This document shows positions 49,823 through 63,622 of a stretch of DNA of 64,000 nt, piece by piece. The position numbers and the translations under genes are program-made. The number at the start of each line of letters is the position of its first letter. Position 1 is the first letter of the stretch. The DNA is from Spirodela intermedia. Its lineage: Eukaryota > Streptophyta > Magnoliopsida > Alismatales > Araceae. The stretch is from NCBI GenBank assembly GCA_902729315.2, contig LR746272.1:6201827-6265826 (forward strand), read 5' to 3'. Below the pieces are notes generated by a model that was not told the DNA's origin, did no database searches, and saw only the letters and a program-made list of their open reading frames with translations.

Positions 49823-51100
49823 CGAGTTGTATTCCGACCATAGCAGTCCATTTTATAGAACATGAGATCAAAAAAATTCCTTCAAAGAAACAACAGAAAA
49901 AGCGGTTTTCAAGACAGATAACATGAAGTAGCAACATGTCTGCTAAATATGTATATTCGTCCTAAAGAAGTTATTTTTGTCATTTGAATAACTGATATAA
50001 AGTTCTTTATCTCCCATTTTGCCAAAAGATCACTCCAAACAATGCCATGGAAAGCGCTTATGAGCAAAGATGGATGGAGTCGTTTTTTGAATCCTTTTTA
50101 GGCTGTTCCGTTTTTGGTATTTATGCAGCACTTGTTATAAGATACAATTAGCAGATTTTAGAATGTGAGACAATGAACTGGACAGGAACCTGCATTGGTT
50201 ATCCGAACTGCGAAGGAACTGTAAGAAAATTGCATACGTCTTGCAAAAGGTCGGTCTGAAAGACAAAAAACTAACCACTTTTAGGAATGACTGCATTCGC
50301 AAAATGGTTGAAAAGTGAAACCTGGGGGATCTCTCTATTTCCAAGGCCACTGTAAAGTGAAACTTGAGACACACCACGGCTATGACCGGGTACCGAACGT
50401 ACCCCAGAAATAACTCCAGCTTAACATCATTGGGGTTCCCATGCAGAACGGATGAGTGACGATGACACCTTGGAGGATGATCCTAAACCTCAGAGAGCGG
50501 AAGATTATTGACCGCTCGACTCGGGATGAGCCCTGGCAAGAAATTATGATGCACGAGACCGAAGAGAATAAGACGTTAAGATGTCGGCAACAGAGTGAGG
50601 CCTCTGAGAGGGTGAGAGAAGAGGGGTTGAGGGGGCAGGAGGAGAGCTGGGCAGAGAGAACCAATTTCTCGCAGGGCAAGAAGGTCGCGGGAGGAGCGTT
50701 TCCGGCCTAAACCAGACAATTTGTGCCGAAGCAATAAACTTTCACAAGCGTACTGTAAACCCCCCAGCACTTCTTTAGTCTTTCCCCATAACCGGCCCCG
50801 CGAACGCACGTCATCCGGAACTTCAATTCTCATAAAAGACCCAATTTTTAGGATTGCGCCAGGAGACCCGCGGTGGATCTAGACCTCGTTGCCCTCGACA
50901 ACTGCGTGAAGTGCACGACACCTGACTAAACTACACTGGCGACTGGGCTAGCGGTACTTTCTTCCAACTCTCAAGCCCTTCACCTAACACTGCCCCTTGC
51001 CCCCCCTACAGAAAGGTTTAAGCTTTCATAAGGGACATTATAGAACCGTCTTCAATTGTGGAAGTCATATACTTAATCAGACACCTTACGTAGCATGTGA
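49823..51100 (-). promoter_or_regulatory. probable PRP39 promoter and 5' UTR region
   Basis: Base composition becomes GC-rich at about 50440-51000, directly upstream of the first recognised PRP39 exon. On the minus strand it has pyrimidine-rich leader-like runs (about 50600-50690). The open frames here (for example 50576-50833) show no domain. The true transcription start and any non-coding first exon were not fixed. Confidence 0.4.
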
Positions 51101-54100
51101 CATGGAGATGCATCTGTGACTTACCAACATACACCAGAGAATGATACCTTGTTATATAGCCCTGAAAGTTACTAAAATTGAATTCTATTGAATTAATATG
51201 GAAGCAACATAGACCATGCTCATATTGTGATGAAAATTGAATTTATTTGTTCAAATCTAGTTGATGGTATTCGAAATTACTGTGTTAACATTTTTCTTAG
51301 ATATTATTGTGTGCATAAAAATAAAATAATCACATATATAGAATTTAGTCCACTTTTGACGCAGCTTGAGTTGAGTAGGGATGAAATCTCATCTATGGAT
51401 TTACTAGAAATATTTTTTTTGTGAAGATTCCTTAGTCCAAATCAACAGAACTTAGAAGATTAAACAATTTAATCCACAAGGGGTGATCTTCAGTCTACAA
51501 GATTTAACATTTTACTTAATCTGCAAGGGAGTCATCATACAAAAGTTTTTAAGTTCTAGTTTATAGAAAAGTTTAATTTTATATTATTTTTATTTACATA
51601 ATCAATAAAGAAATGATGTTATACATCATATGGATCTGCTCTATAATATATGATATGATTTTTAACAAGATTTCAATACTAAATTTAAATATGATTCAAG
51701 TTTTCTATTTCAAAGTCAATCTTTGAGTTTGGGATTTTTGGAACTATAGGTCTAAGTGAAATATTAAGAAGAGGGGTCGTGAATTAGAGCTTCTAAAATT
51801 TCCACATAGTTTTCTATTTAGGCCAAACCTGTGTATATGTGTCACAACACATTGGCACACTTATATTATTATATTTTTTGTTAATTATTTTAATGATTTT
51901 TACACTATTAAAAAAATATTGAAAAATAACTTCATAAATTCACCCAAAAATCCAAGAGAAATATATTTTCTAAATTCTAACTTCATGTTTGATTTTTTGT
52001 CAATTGTAAAATATTTCTCGATGTTATAAATCTTGGATAATCATCTTAGTAAATAGATTAAAAATCAGAAATATATTCGTATGACACAATTATAAAAATT
52101 ATCAAATTAAACATAATTCTCAAACCAGCACTAATGCATTTTAATTTTCACAATTAGTATTTTGCATTGATTCATGTAAAAATTACTTCAATTCTACCAA
52201 AGTTATTATTTAAAATGATGTATTATCATTCTCCTACTTGAAATTATTAATATTTTTATTAAGATTTATATTCAAGAAATAAAAAAGATCTACAATAACC
52301 ACTTTATAACCCATATATTATCAACATTGATAACCTGAAACATACATTATGATTGAGGATCAAATTATAAACTAAGGTCCCTTTGTCAACAACATTGTAA
52401 TTCTTTTTATTTGTCTTTTGTCCCCCCTCATCATGATATTTTCAAAAGAGGAGGGGTGATGCAAGACAATGTAATGGAACTAGAGATCTGAATTCAATGA
52501 TCACAATGTTTAGAGATATAAATAGAGAAACCTACTTGTTTAAGCCAACAAAACGAGATAACTTAGAATTAATTACTCCCACAACTTTGAATCAATATGA
52601 TCTTTATTTTTCCTAAAATTGTGATGTTGAATTTTAATTGAGTGAATTAAATCTTAGTAAGAGATGAATTATCCAAAAGTACTTTGCTGACTATTCTATT
52701 GCCTCCCATGGATCAAGAGGAAGGCTAATAGAATGAGAATCAAATTTGGTTTAGAAGATGGGAGAGTTGTGATACCTTGAGTGATACTAGATATGCCCAT
52801 GATCTACTGAAGCTTGAAGACTCTTCTTAAGGTATTTGATCCACTCAATATTGTAGAAGTGATGACAAATTAGAAGGAGGATTGAGTAGAGAAAGAAGTA
52901 GGAGAAGAAGAAGAGAAAAGAAATTTTTATCAAAAGTGATCAAATCAATAGAGAGAGATAGAAAAGGATCAAGAGAAGTAGAGAGGGAATGACAACACGT
53001 CAACTTTTCACCAAAATCAATTTATTTTTTTTTCAGATTTCCTGGCCCCCTTTCTATAGGTTACCCCAAGGGAAAGGTAGTTACAAAGTGGTTACACAAA
53101 GGTGTGGGCTTGAAAGGATGCTTCAAGTCTCAACCCATAACTATCCTCTACTCCTTGGGCTTGGGTTTTACATATATGCTCTTGGACCAAGCTTTGACCT
53201 GCTCATTGCTACATGTTGACCTCCCATTGGGTTGACTTCTACATTCGGTTTTCATCACAATGTTAGAGTTGATGTCCCCATCATAGGGCCACCTGACAAA
53301 ATGTCATGTCCATTAAAAAGCAACATTCTCCACTATGCCTTCTAAGATTTTTCCTTTCTTTTGATGATCAATTGTATCATGGTTCATTTTGAACATTAAT
53401 TCTAGTGACAACTAGAGGGATTGTTCTCAACTAGGTCTATCCATCTTGTCTCTTTTAGTCATTTGTCAAAATTTACATTCAAGTTATCTAATCTTTCAAA
53501 GGATTTGGGAAAATAAAGTTCTTAGATATGAACATGTATTGAAATTGAGTAAACTGAAAAAACTAAAATGTGAACCATTAAAGTTTTTTTTTTTTAACCA
53601 TTAAAGGTTAGATTCTAATAATATCAGAGTTTCATTCAAGCATTTTATTTCTCATTGACTTCAAAGTCAATAACTTATGATGTCAAGAAAAGACCATATT
53701 CCTATGTGTAGAAAATAGCATATTCCCTTATGTCAATAACATAAGGGTACAATAGTTATTTTACTTAAGTATTTTAATATAGTATCAATGTTTGGAAAAA
53801 CCACAGAAAAATTAAAAGTCAAAGGTATCTACTTTTCCTTATTTCCTATGCTTAGAAAAGTGAGTTGACCCAATAGGTCAATAAACTTGGTAGTATGTAA
53901 AGAAGTATATTATCTAAAAGTGTCATGGACTACTGACAAAAATGAATAAAACGAGCTCTCTGAAAATACTCATGAACCAACTTTTGACTTTAATATGTAG
54001 TTGTCAAAGAGATATCTAATGCTTATTTTTCAACTATTTAAGTTCTTAAAATTGTGAAAATCATCCTTATATGAACAATATTACTAATATTTTTAGGTAA

Positions 54101-55670
54101 CTGTTGGAGCATCAAATGAATGATGTTTCTATGATCATAAATGTTCATAAGATCAATTCAAAGATCAAATTATCTATAATCTCAAATATACTTGACATAA
54201 TCATAACATTAAAGTGTTTAGTAGTAATTTATTATAGTTATGTTAAATGTTCATATAAGAATTCATGAAAACACTTATGATCAATAATTTTGAATTTATA
54301 TATTTTATGAATTTCATTGTATAAAATTATAATATTGTATATTTCTATTGAAAGGGTCAATATTTATAGAATATGTCAAGTGAGAAAGTAATGGTAAACA
54401 CATCAAAATCAATGAGACAACAAAATGTCAAATATGAGTATGAAAACTTACTTAGTTTATTAATATACTTGTGACATTAGATCATTACTTTTGAATGATT
54501 TTTATATTGTTCTACTCAATAAAATTCAAATTATTTATTCAATTAAATATGATTTTTTAGATATTAATAAATACACATTACAAATTATTTTAGATATTCT
54601 AAATCTCTAAAATCATGATTAAAGATGTTTACTTGATGATCTTATTTTATTTGAGGTGATTTGAATAATATTTGCCTGCTAAATCATCATCTTATTAAGA
54701 TATATATTGCCAGCCATGTTTTAATGATATTAGATCATTACCAATCTTAATTGAATTGATATGATTCGAACAAAGACCTTGTAGGTGGAGGAACCAATAA
54801 TTAATTTATGCTACATTAATAATTAAGCTAATGGAAATTAATTCAAGAAAAATTGTTGAATAGTACACAAGTTTCATCAATAATTAAGTTAATACTACAA
54901 TTTAGATCATCTACTTAAGTTGGAAAGGTACCTAGTTATCCTCTTGGGAGATTAGATAAGCAAAGATGATCACAATTGGATAAGCAAAAAAGAATATTTT
55001 CCATCATTCATTAAATAAGCTTGAGGGGTACTATAAAAAAAAGTTGATTATGAAGAGTATTGTCTTGTATAAACATGGTATTTGCCATGATGAGAACTGC
55101 ATTTCACTTATTTCAAGAAAAAATGAAAAATTCCTCGCAAGAGTGACTATTATCAGTAATAAATATAGATCTCTTCTAAAGGTGAAATATGGGAAAATAT
55201 CTGTTTTGGACGACAAACTAGACATTCTTCTAACGTTTGATTGTAGAAACTTACTTTGGCCTATGTTGGAGGAAAAGATAAAAGGGAAATGAAATGTTCT
55301 CACGTGCAGCAATGAGAAAGGTCCATCTTCTCATCTACACTAAGGGTAAGAAAGGGAAGAAGAAAGGATAAAAAGAATTTCAAAATCGATCCCATTGACT
55401 TTCTGTGAATTACCTATAAAAAACTTAATTTTCAGAATATCAACAAAAAGAACTTCTTGGAATGGAAAGAGTAGTGAAAGATAATTCCGTAAAAAGGGAA
55501 CTTGAGAATGAAAGCCGAAAGAGAAAATTAGGAAGTTTAACAAAAAGTTTCTCAAAAAACAGATGCCAAAATGAATAACCATCAAGACTTGTTAATGAAA
55601 GAAACAAGTAAGCAGAGCTCTTGGGAAGACAAAGGATTATTGAAACATATGGATTGGGCTATGTTCTACC
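51100..55670. other. AT-rich repeat DNA between PRP39 and the TOM1-like gene
   Basis: No gene recognised. Near 51765-51800 the text aagaggggtcgtgaattag resembles a phrase common in copia LTRs. A dispersed repeat copy lies at about 54090-54800. The plus-strand frame at 55044-55292 (82 codons) has no recognised domain. Confidence 0.5.
54090..54800 (-). repeat. dispersed repeat, copy B (inverted relative to 27.5-28.2 kb)
   Basis: Its reverse complement runs collinearly with 27480-28200 over about 700 bp with frequent substitutions and small indels. Examples: gatgatttagca against aatgatttagca, and gacatattctataaatattgac against gacatattatgtaaatattgac. Both copies are old and non-coding. Confidence 0.7.
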
Positions 55671-55674
55671 ATCA

Positions 55675-55677
<3 letters not shown>

Positions 55678-55767
<90 letters not shown>
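55678..55767. repeat. compound (TC)n(AC)n microsatellite
   Basis: About 55 bases of pure TC repeats followed by about 35 bases of AC repeats. The frames across it on both strands are dipeptide-repeat artefacts. Confidence 0.95.
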
Positions 55768-55773
<6 letters not shown>

Positions 55774-55799
55774 CACACCCACCCACCCCCCACTGTTGG

Positions 55800-56434
55800 G
55801 TTTGGACCCTACAACCCACTTTGTAGCTGACTCACTGATGCAACAGCAGCTCTCAGCCTCGTTCTGGCCATTGAGACTCAGCCTTCGTCGGAACTTTACT
55901 TCCACAAGGTGCTCCCCATCTACCCGTCCTAATGCTCCCGCAGTCTTCACCCTCTACAGCATCTCCTTCACCCTCATCGCCAACATAAAGAGTGTTCCAG
56001 ACGACCCCCTACTGAAACAAATAAAAACTCAAATACCCGTGTGTGACTCTCCTCTGCAATTCTAATTCTCTCCAAAAGACTTGGAGGATCTGGGGGTAAG
56101 CGAGAGCTCAGAACCATGGAGCGAGAGCATTCATGCATATGGGAGATGTTTTTGCCCGCATGGGACTGAGCGGTGGGAGCTATCCACAACTTTTCAACAA
56201 AAGTAAAAGGGAGAAGAATGTATCCCAATGGCTAATTAGGTATATTTACAGTGATGAGGGGGGCTAATGAAGGCCCTTCTGGAGACCACAAGCGATGGCA
56301 CAAATCTGCGGCTCAGAGGCTCAACAGGCGAAGTGAAGAAGAAGAAGAAGCAATCTACCTTCCTGGGCTGGCTGCCATTGTCAGCCCCGATCCATGCCTC
56401 AACCTTTCACGCGGCCATTAGCAGACTCAGAGGC
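55800..56434 (-). other. 3' flank of the TOM1-like gene
   Basis: Moderately GC-rich DNA between the microsatellite and the stop codon of the TOM1-like gene. Probably includes its 3' UTR. No separate gene recognised; the open frames on both strands lack known domains. Confidence 0.4.
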
Positions 56435-59400
56435 TCAAGCCAGACAGACAGGCGGGCAGCGCACAGCTTGATCCTCCGAAATGAAGGAAAATCGAGGGAA
56501 AGAAGCTGCACACGTCATATGGGGCTTGCTCTGGAGGCCTGCAGAGGACAAGTTCACAAACATGCGAGGATTGATACGCTCAGCCAGAATCCTTTCAGCG
56601 ACTCCCAAATGGATCTTCAGTGTTCTAGTGGCGATGGACCGGACCTGGTTTGTGGACGTCGTGGCACTAGTCCAGGGTTGTGGGTGATGCTTTGAAGACG
56701 ACCTCTCCCTGACAAAAGTCACCACTCTTGACCTGGTCTCTCTATCAATTACCTGCCGAGGCATCTCTCGCATTATCCAGAGCACGAACACTGAGGGCAG
56801 CGTTGACCCTGGGAGAGAGAGGAAGAGGTCAACAAGGATCAGGGAGGTCAACAAGGAATACCATTTTCAGAGGAGACGAGGGAAAGCAGATCATGGGGAG
56901 TTGCTTTTTAGTATTTTTTTGGTCCACATAATAAAGAGCAAAGGCAAGCAGAATGCTACTTGTGAATGACAACCAGAGACCGTCCAACAGAAGCCAGTAG
57001 AAGAAAAGGCAGACAGCAGTACAAACTCTACAGGATGATGTACAAGGATATGTGCAACTAAAGCTTTAGCAGGGGTGCGTACATATCTAAGAAGCCCATA
57101 CTTCTAAAAGACTTACGACGAGGTAGAGCAATGACAGAGATGGTGGAAAATAAAAGCTGGGAAGCAACAAAAGGCGACAAGAGGAAATAATGCGTGCAAG
57201 TTTAGGAAGGACCAAGATGATCACCAAAACCTATGTTAACAGAAAATGGAGGTCATTGGCAGATCGAGATAAAAGGAGTATGCAGGATGAAGAGTACGAG
57301 AGAGTAATGATAGGATTTTATTTTAACTGTCCAATCCTGGAAGAAACCACGGTGACCCAAAAATACATAGAATTTATCATGTTCAATGGAGATTATATGT
57401 TATTCCAGCTAGAAACCTGCTTGAGTGCTCAACGGCTGCTGTGACTCTTGTAGATACCCAAGTATAGCAGTGCCGTCAAGCCTTCTTGGGACTCTCAACG
57501 TCAGAGCATCCGTAGCACAGAGGATAGCAGGAACGTTTAACCATAACAATCTACAAAAAAGGGCCAGCGAAGTCCAAAGCTCTTCCTATCACGTAACTCT
57601 TTGGAGCAATATCATGAACCTGATCAAAGAATAGAATTATAACACGCCATATTCTGTCAAAAGACAGAAGAGACCCAAGCTCCAATACAATTTCAAATTC
57701 CCTTGGGACGGTTATGGGGAAGAAGATATAATCAGGAGTTCAGATCTTAGTTGGACCATTTCCTAGTTTGTTGGTTCGTTCGCTAGTTTGCTGATTTCCC
57801 ATGTGTAAGGCATTTTCCTTGTTTTCTGGCCCTGATACTTGTATATGACAGTCATCTATGATGTGAATACGAGTTTGAGCTTTTTATCTGCATATCCTCC
57901 TAAGGTTCGTGCCACTGTTCACAACAAAGATAAATTTGTGTGCGAATGCATTCATGTAATATGCAATGGAACATAGAGCAAAGAGTAAATATTGACCACG
58001 TATAGTGGTAATACAGCTGAAGCATTATACACACTGAACATTCTCATATTTAGGCACAACCCGACAGCAAGATGCTAACATAGCGTCAATGAAAGTATGT
58101 AAACTTACCAAAAAAATAATATAGAAATAATGGAATCGGGGTGCTTCTTTTATATGCATCTGGTTTGTAGTCATAGAGAACCTACAGCAAGAAATGAAGA
58201 GTTAAACCAAATCAGAAATGTTACGTTTAACTGAAATTAAATAACAAAATGCAGAAGAGAAACTTACAGGAACATTAGAAATGAGAGCTATTAGCGCACT
58301 TGACGTAAAACATACGAGAGTCACAGCAGCCAAACTGGCAACCTGTTGATGGAAAAGATATTACACAAACCACAATAAATGACCTAAGCCAAGCTAAGAA
58401 ACGAGTGAAACGGGTGGTGACTAAGATGCACATAGTGTCAAATTAAAGAAAACATACTGAGAAATATTTACAAACCTGTAATTCCCATAAGCTTTCAATT
58501 GGAAATACCTTTACATGGAAATATTTAATTTTTAACTGGAAAATATCATTATCAAGGATAATAAAAAGATACCTTCCACATTTCTGTTGAAGCCATTTCA
58601 GACCGTACTTTGCTCATTTTTGAGAAAAGTAGTCCTCCTATGTGGGATATAAACAAAATTTAAATACAGATTACCACACAATTCAAGAAGAAGAATGCTT
58701 TACATCTAAGGGAAAAACAAAAACCGCATAGATTCATTGTGTATATCATTCACTATCAAAGGTAGTCTTTGATAGAGTAAATTTATAGAACTAGAAAATA
58801 AATGGATAGCAATTCATGGGAACAAGCTGTTGATTTGGAAATTTAAAAACATCACAAGCTAAGGTAATGAATTGTTACATTAGGGCTTCCAAGAACAAAA
58901 AATCGCCCTATTTATGTGTTTCTAAATTTATGTTGCTTAAGAACATACACCCTGGTAGAAGAGTCATCCATGGTGGGGAAATCAGCCTAGATGACTGCCA
59001 TCAGGGCTTCTAAAGGAGAGTTCTCATTAAGCCAGGACACTCTTTCCATAGAACCCGAGCCTATTCTAGTTATAATCTTAAGCTTAACACTAAAATATTA
59101 AAAAATCTGTATTAAAAATATATTTCTCAAATTAGGCTAGGAAACTCTTTTCTTAAAAAATAACAATCTGATTATAAGTCTTCTGTTGCAGGTATACTCT
59201 GATCCAAAACATATGCAATAAAATCCTTCTAATACACTTAAAAAGTAGTTATCTCCCTGAATTTGATAGGGATTGAACTCAACCAAATGACCAGAGGTAT
59301 TGCACTAAGACCAAGGTCCTGGGTTAGAAGACTCTACGAGTTTTGCAATTTTATGCGATGGATTTAATGGTTGCATATTACCCTTGGCCATTGAACTAAA

Positions 59401-62400
59401 TTCTTGACGTAACTGTGAATTTTGTTGTACTAGTGGATTTTCTACCTTCAGAAGAAACCTCTAAGAAGCCCTCTCAAGCAAGGCGTCTCCTACTGTCAGC
59501 TGGATATTAGTTTCGGTCGTCTACAATTTTCCCCCAAAAGTAGCAAAGATCAGACGATTTTAGGCTAGAACCCGTCAGGCTTTAGACAATTTCAGGAGTG
59601 TTGCAATAATGATGCATGAAAACAAAAGTACAGAAAAGAGATATTGAGGTAAATGCAGTTTTTTTTTTCTACAGAAAGTTTCATTTATTGAAGGATATTT
59701 AGGTGCTTTTTACACCCTTGTGAGTATATCTTTCCTTACCATAGCAAGCCAAAGCCCCGCCTAGTGTAAAAATTGCTACGGAAAAGATATCTAGATAGAC
59801 CTGTATAAGAAAGTTACAAAGCAACCAAACTCAGAAATGATACATCAAATAGATAAGATTGAAATGTCAAAGCAAATACATATGACAAACGCTAAATAAC
59901 TCATAACGCAATATTGCAGATGAATGTTTGAGGATTCAAGGACATCATTTAACAACTCAAAAATCACCTAAACCTAGTTCCTACCGAACCAACATATTTT
60001 GACACGGATTAAAGAGCCCTTGATCAACTATGGAATTCAGTACACTCAGGGTCACTGATATAACCTGGAAGAAATCTGGTCTAATAGATAGTATGAGCTT
60101 GGAATAATTAAAAGATAGTTTAAAACCATTTGAACAGAAACCATCTACAAGAAAAGGTTTCATACGAATATTAGGTAATGATTTTCTACTCAAAAATTTT
60201 ATGATGCATGACACATTCAGCAAAACTGGCGTAACATAAAGGTGCATTTGGCATTCATTATTAGATTCTTGTATTCATATTCATACAGCAGCCATGGTTG
60301 CATCATAAAATATCTAGACAAAAACTTATAACAGAAACAGAAATAAGATAGATGATGCACAAATAAGAAGAAAGTGTATGCGAATTAAACAAACTTTATA
60401 GAACGGAAAATATCAAAAATGGACATATGCTTGAATGATAAATAGACGTACGTGAGGGAACAGTTCAGATGGGAAGAAAGACCATCACCTATTTCACAAA
60501 TTAACACAGAAACATATGGCCTTTTATTATGATCTGTACCAAAAGTTTCCAGCAAAGCCAGAACCTGAGTTCCATATTGATTGCTTCCTAGGATTTATAA
60601 AACCGTATATGTTCACAGGAAAATATGTTACGAAATGTAATACAATTGGATCATAGAAAACTGACAAAATTATTGGGTACACGAAACTCAAAGGTTCAAA
60701 GAAAAACTGACATTACGTCTTTCTTCATCCTTCAATTTGCAGTATAAAAAGGTGTTAACCACATGTTGGAAAATAACTTCTTACCCTAGCCATAAGTGAG
60801 GAGTCAATAGGGTTTTTGCCTTTCCCAAACCAGATAAGCATTGCAAATGCAATCATGAAAAGAAATGTCAGCACAATTACCTACAACAACAGTACAACTA
60901 ACGTTAAGTAGAACACCAATTATGCTCTCCAATGAAGATGCTCAGCACAAATTTCAACGAATAAACACTTCTGTCGTATACCAGGATTACGAACTTTTGA
61001 CGGTTTCCAATATGACTTGAACAGAATGAACAAAATCTGCGTCGTGTATCCACATGTGAAGAACCTGCTTCGTTTTCTGTCTTTTCCAACAAAGCTTCAG
61101 TGGAGCTATCATATTCTTCATCATCTTCATCACTAGCCTGATGACAGAGGTCCACCCTGCAAAAAATTGCTAAAAAACTGAAAAGGGGAAGCATGAACTT
61201 TATTTAACTGCAAACCAAAGTTTTTCAGCATTGTTGCATGTAATGCTTAAATCTAAGAAAGTTTATGTAGAATAATTAGTTTGGACCGATTTCTCTCAAA
61301 AAAGGCCTAAGCTACTCCAGCCCAAAAACGAAACAAAAACAAAAAGACCTGGAACATACTATCCTTCCAATTCCAAAAAGGTACACCCATCTTGCAATCA
61401 GAAAAGAAAAATCCTCATTTCCTTTACATACGCACCTTCAGGGTCTAGTAAGATCCTCGACCAGACAACTAAAATAGTTTCCTCTATCATCATATATGTA
61501 TCTTCAGAGACCTTCAGACTGCTTGATCTCAAAGCATCTAACATACAAGCACAAGTAAGAATTAATTTGTTAGACCTGGTACTGCTGGGCCAAATACCAG
61601 GCTAATTATCTGGGCGACTTATGCCAAAAAGGGAAGGGTAGGATACAGGAGGGTCAAGGGTAGTTAGGCCAAGGGCCCACTAAGGGGATGGGTACAAGGA
61701 TCCTGAGGGGTCGTTACTATGGGGGCACTTTTGGAAGAAATCAGTGGGAGAGCAGGGAGGGGGAAGTCTCGAACTCACCCTCGATCATGTTCTAGGGTTT
61801 CCTCTGGAAATCCTCCTCTATTTCCTTTCTTCTCTATTTCAGTTCTGATTTTCGCCTCTATTTCCTGAGTTATCTCTACTGATTCCTCTCTGTTTCGTGC
61901 CGCTGTCCTAGGATCCCATCATAATTCTACTTATGAAGGATAGGCAACCCGACATATATAGCTATCAACAAATCCGAAGATGCTACACTGAAAACAATAA
62001 GGATAACATCATATAATCTCTTCCCTGTCCTGGCAACAAGGCTCTAGTTTTTTCAAGGTATATAAGCGTTAATCAAGAAGGATAACATCATATAATCAAA
62101 TTATGCTACAGACAAAATAAAGCATAAATCAAAATATAAAAACGCAACTAAACGCCATATCAGATACATTATCAAATGTGTCCAAGATTCCATCAGATAA
62201 AGTTACCCAACTAAAAGCCATCACACAAAAAGAAAAGGAGATAATCCATAAACTGTCACCATTTACTTTCACTGGACTGCTATGCAGGATTATTTCCCTA
62301 GCTCAGTACCGATTAATTTATGTTCCTGCACCTATTAAAACAAGTGTATATTCTTTCAGAATAAATGTTAATTTTTTACAGCTAAAACCATTATGGTTAC

Positions 62401-62918
62401 TAACTATAGAAATAGAAAACTCTCTTCGCTTCCATCAGAATCACGATTCTTTATTTTAAAAAGATAGCTCCAATTAAGTCAGCCAAGATTCTGTCTTATT
62501 CCATCTCATCTGAAAAACATTTACAGACGAAATAGTAGGCAAACTAAATATACATGAAAATAAAGGCAATTGCCGAAGAAATCAGATAACAAGCTGACAT
62601 AAATACATGAGAAATGCATGCAAAGTATTATAAAGTTTATGCCGGAACATGCATCATACTGAGTAGCAGATGAATTATTACCAGAATGAGAGTAGCAAAA
62701 GGAAGGATGCTAGAAACAAAATTTGTGGACAAGCTGCAAGACAAAAACGTATGGTAAGGATGCGTTTTAATATTATACTTTTGGCAAACATAACTGAAAT
62801 AGAAGAGGATCACAGAACTCCAGGTACATACCTATAAGGATAAAACCACATCCATGAGACCAACACGGCCATCCATTGCATGTAGCTAAAAGAGTGGATG
62901 TGAAATATAGTAGGAAAC
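56435..62918 (-). CDS. THH1/TOM1/TOM3-domain (DUF1084) multi-pass membrane protein, 5'-partial
   Basis: Exons in transcript order: 62918-62832, 62733-62682, 61156-60991, 60880-60785, 59800-59740, 58637-58573, 58342-58268, 58181-58109, 56808-56435. Hydrophobic segments include MQWMAVLVSWMWFYPY, VIVLTFLFMIAFAMLIWF, VYLDIFSVAIFTLGGALACY, LAAVTLVCFTSSALIALI and LPSVFVLWIMREMP. Between the second exon and VIVLTF lies VDLCHQASDEDDEEYD, a typical acidic cytosolic loop of this group. The PSxFVLWIMRExP end is the family hallmark. Known family: plant TOM1-like seven-helix proteins of vacuolar/endomembranes, some of which tobamoviruses use as host factors. The protein here is closer to the divergent At3g59090 type than to TOM1 itself. 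Exons 62733-62682 and 61156-60991 are out of phase, so a small exon between them was missed or one border is wrong. N-terminal exons lie beyond the window. The C-terminal tail (about 100 residues after RERSSSKHH) is poorly conserved. Confidence 0.78.
61568..61921. mobile_element. solo LTR with 5-bp target duplication
   Basis: A 354-bp unit starting TGTTAGACC and ending GGATCCCATCA, flanked on both sides by the direct repeat TAATT (61563-61567 and 61922-61926). TG..CA ends plus a perfect 5-bp target duplication are diagnostic of an LTR element reduced by LTR-LTR recombination. It lies in an intron of the TOM1-like gene. Its ends resemble the chromovirus LTR at 8432-8816 (TGTTAG..., GGATCC...), suggesting a related gypsy family. 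Confidence 0.85.
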
Positions 62919-63622
62919 CTGACAACAAAATAGCACATAATCATCATAATCCTCCTTCCAATTAAACACAAGTAACATGAAAGTTACAATGTGGAAATTT
63001 CTAGCAATAAGCACTGCTTATAGTCATCTTTTATCCTTAGAGAAAATACTGACAAATACATACCAAAATTATACCAAAGAAAAAGATGAATAAAAATATG
63101 CAGCTCTAACATTACTTATTTTAGCGACTGTAGCTTGAATGTTGGAGCGATTCTCTAATGGAACCGCGTATGACCAGCAGGAAGTTATTCCTATATTAAC
63201 TTGATCAGAAGACAATATATGAGAAACTGTTCCCGAGATTTTAGTGCCACCCTTTTCCTTCTTTTAACGAACTGGGTATTAGCACTTTTGTTAACCTTAC
63301 AATAATCAAGATGAAGATATAAAAGGATCAGCAAAGAAGAACCAAACATAACTCATCAAATAATCAGATGCCTCTTTTCTGGTTTATCATTGTAAAGTGA
63401 ATATGCTCTCCAACGAATTAAAAAAAAAGAAAAAGGAAACACTGTATACAAGGGAAGGGGCCTTATCTCCAGTAGAGACTGGATTAGCCAAATCAGCCTA
63501 TCTAAGGACAGACTACTGAAAAATCTTGAAACATAGAAAAAGGTTTACGGGTACAATTTACATTATTTCCAATCAAAATTTACCAATCTGGTTTTTTTTA
63601 ACGTAAGAATTTTCTCAAGACC
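62919..63622. other. no recognised exon; probable upstream intron
   Basis: AT-rich DNA between the first recognised TOM1-like exon and the right-edge LTR. I looked for the N-terminal exons of the family on the minus strand and found none. Confidence 0.4.

Noticed and set aside
55571-56065. A 164-codon plus-strand frame with long Ser-Leu and Thr-His repeats
   Set aside because: Generated by the TC/AC microsatellite; the flanking parts show no domain.
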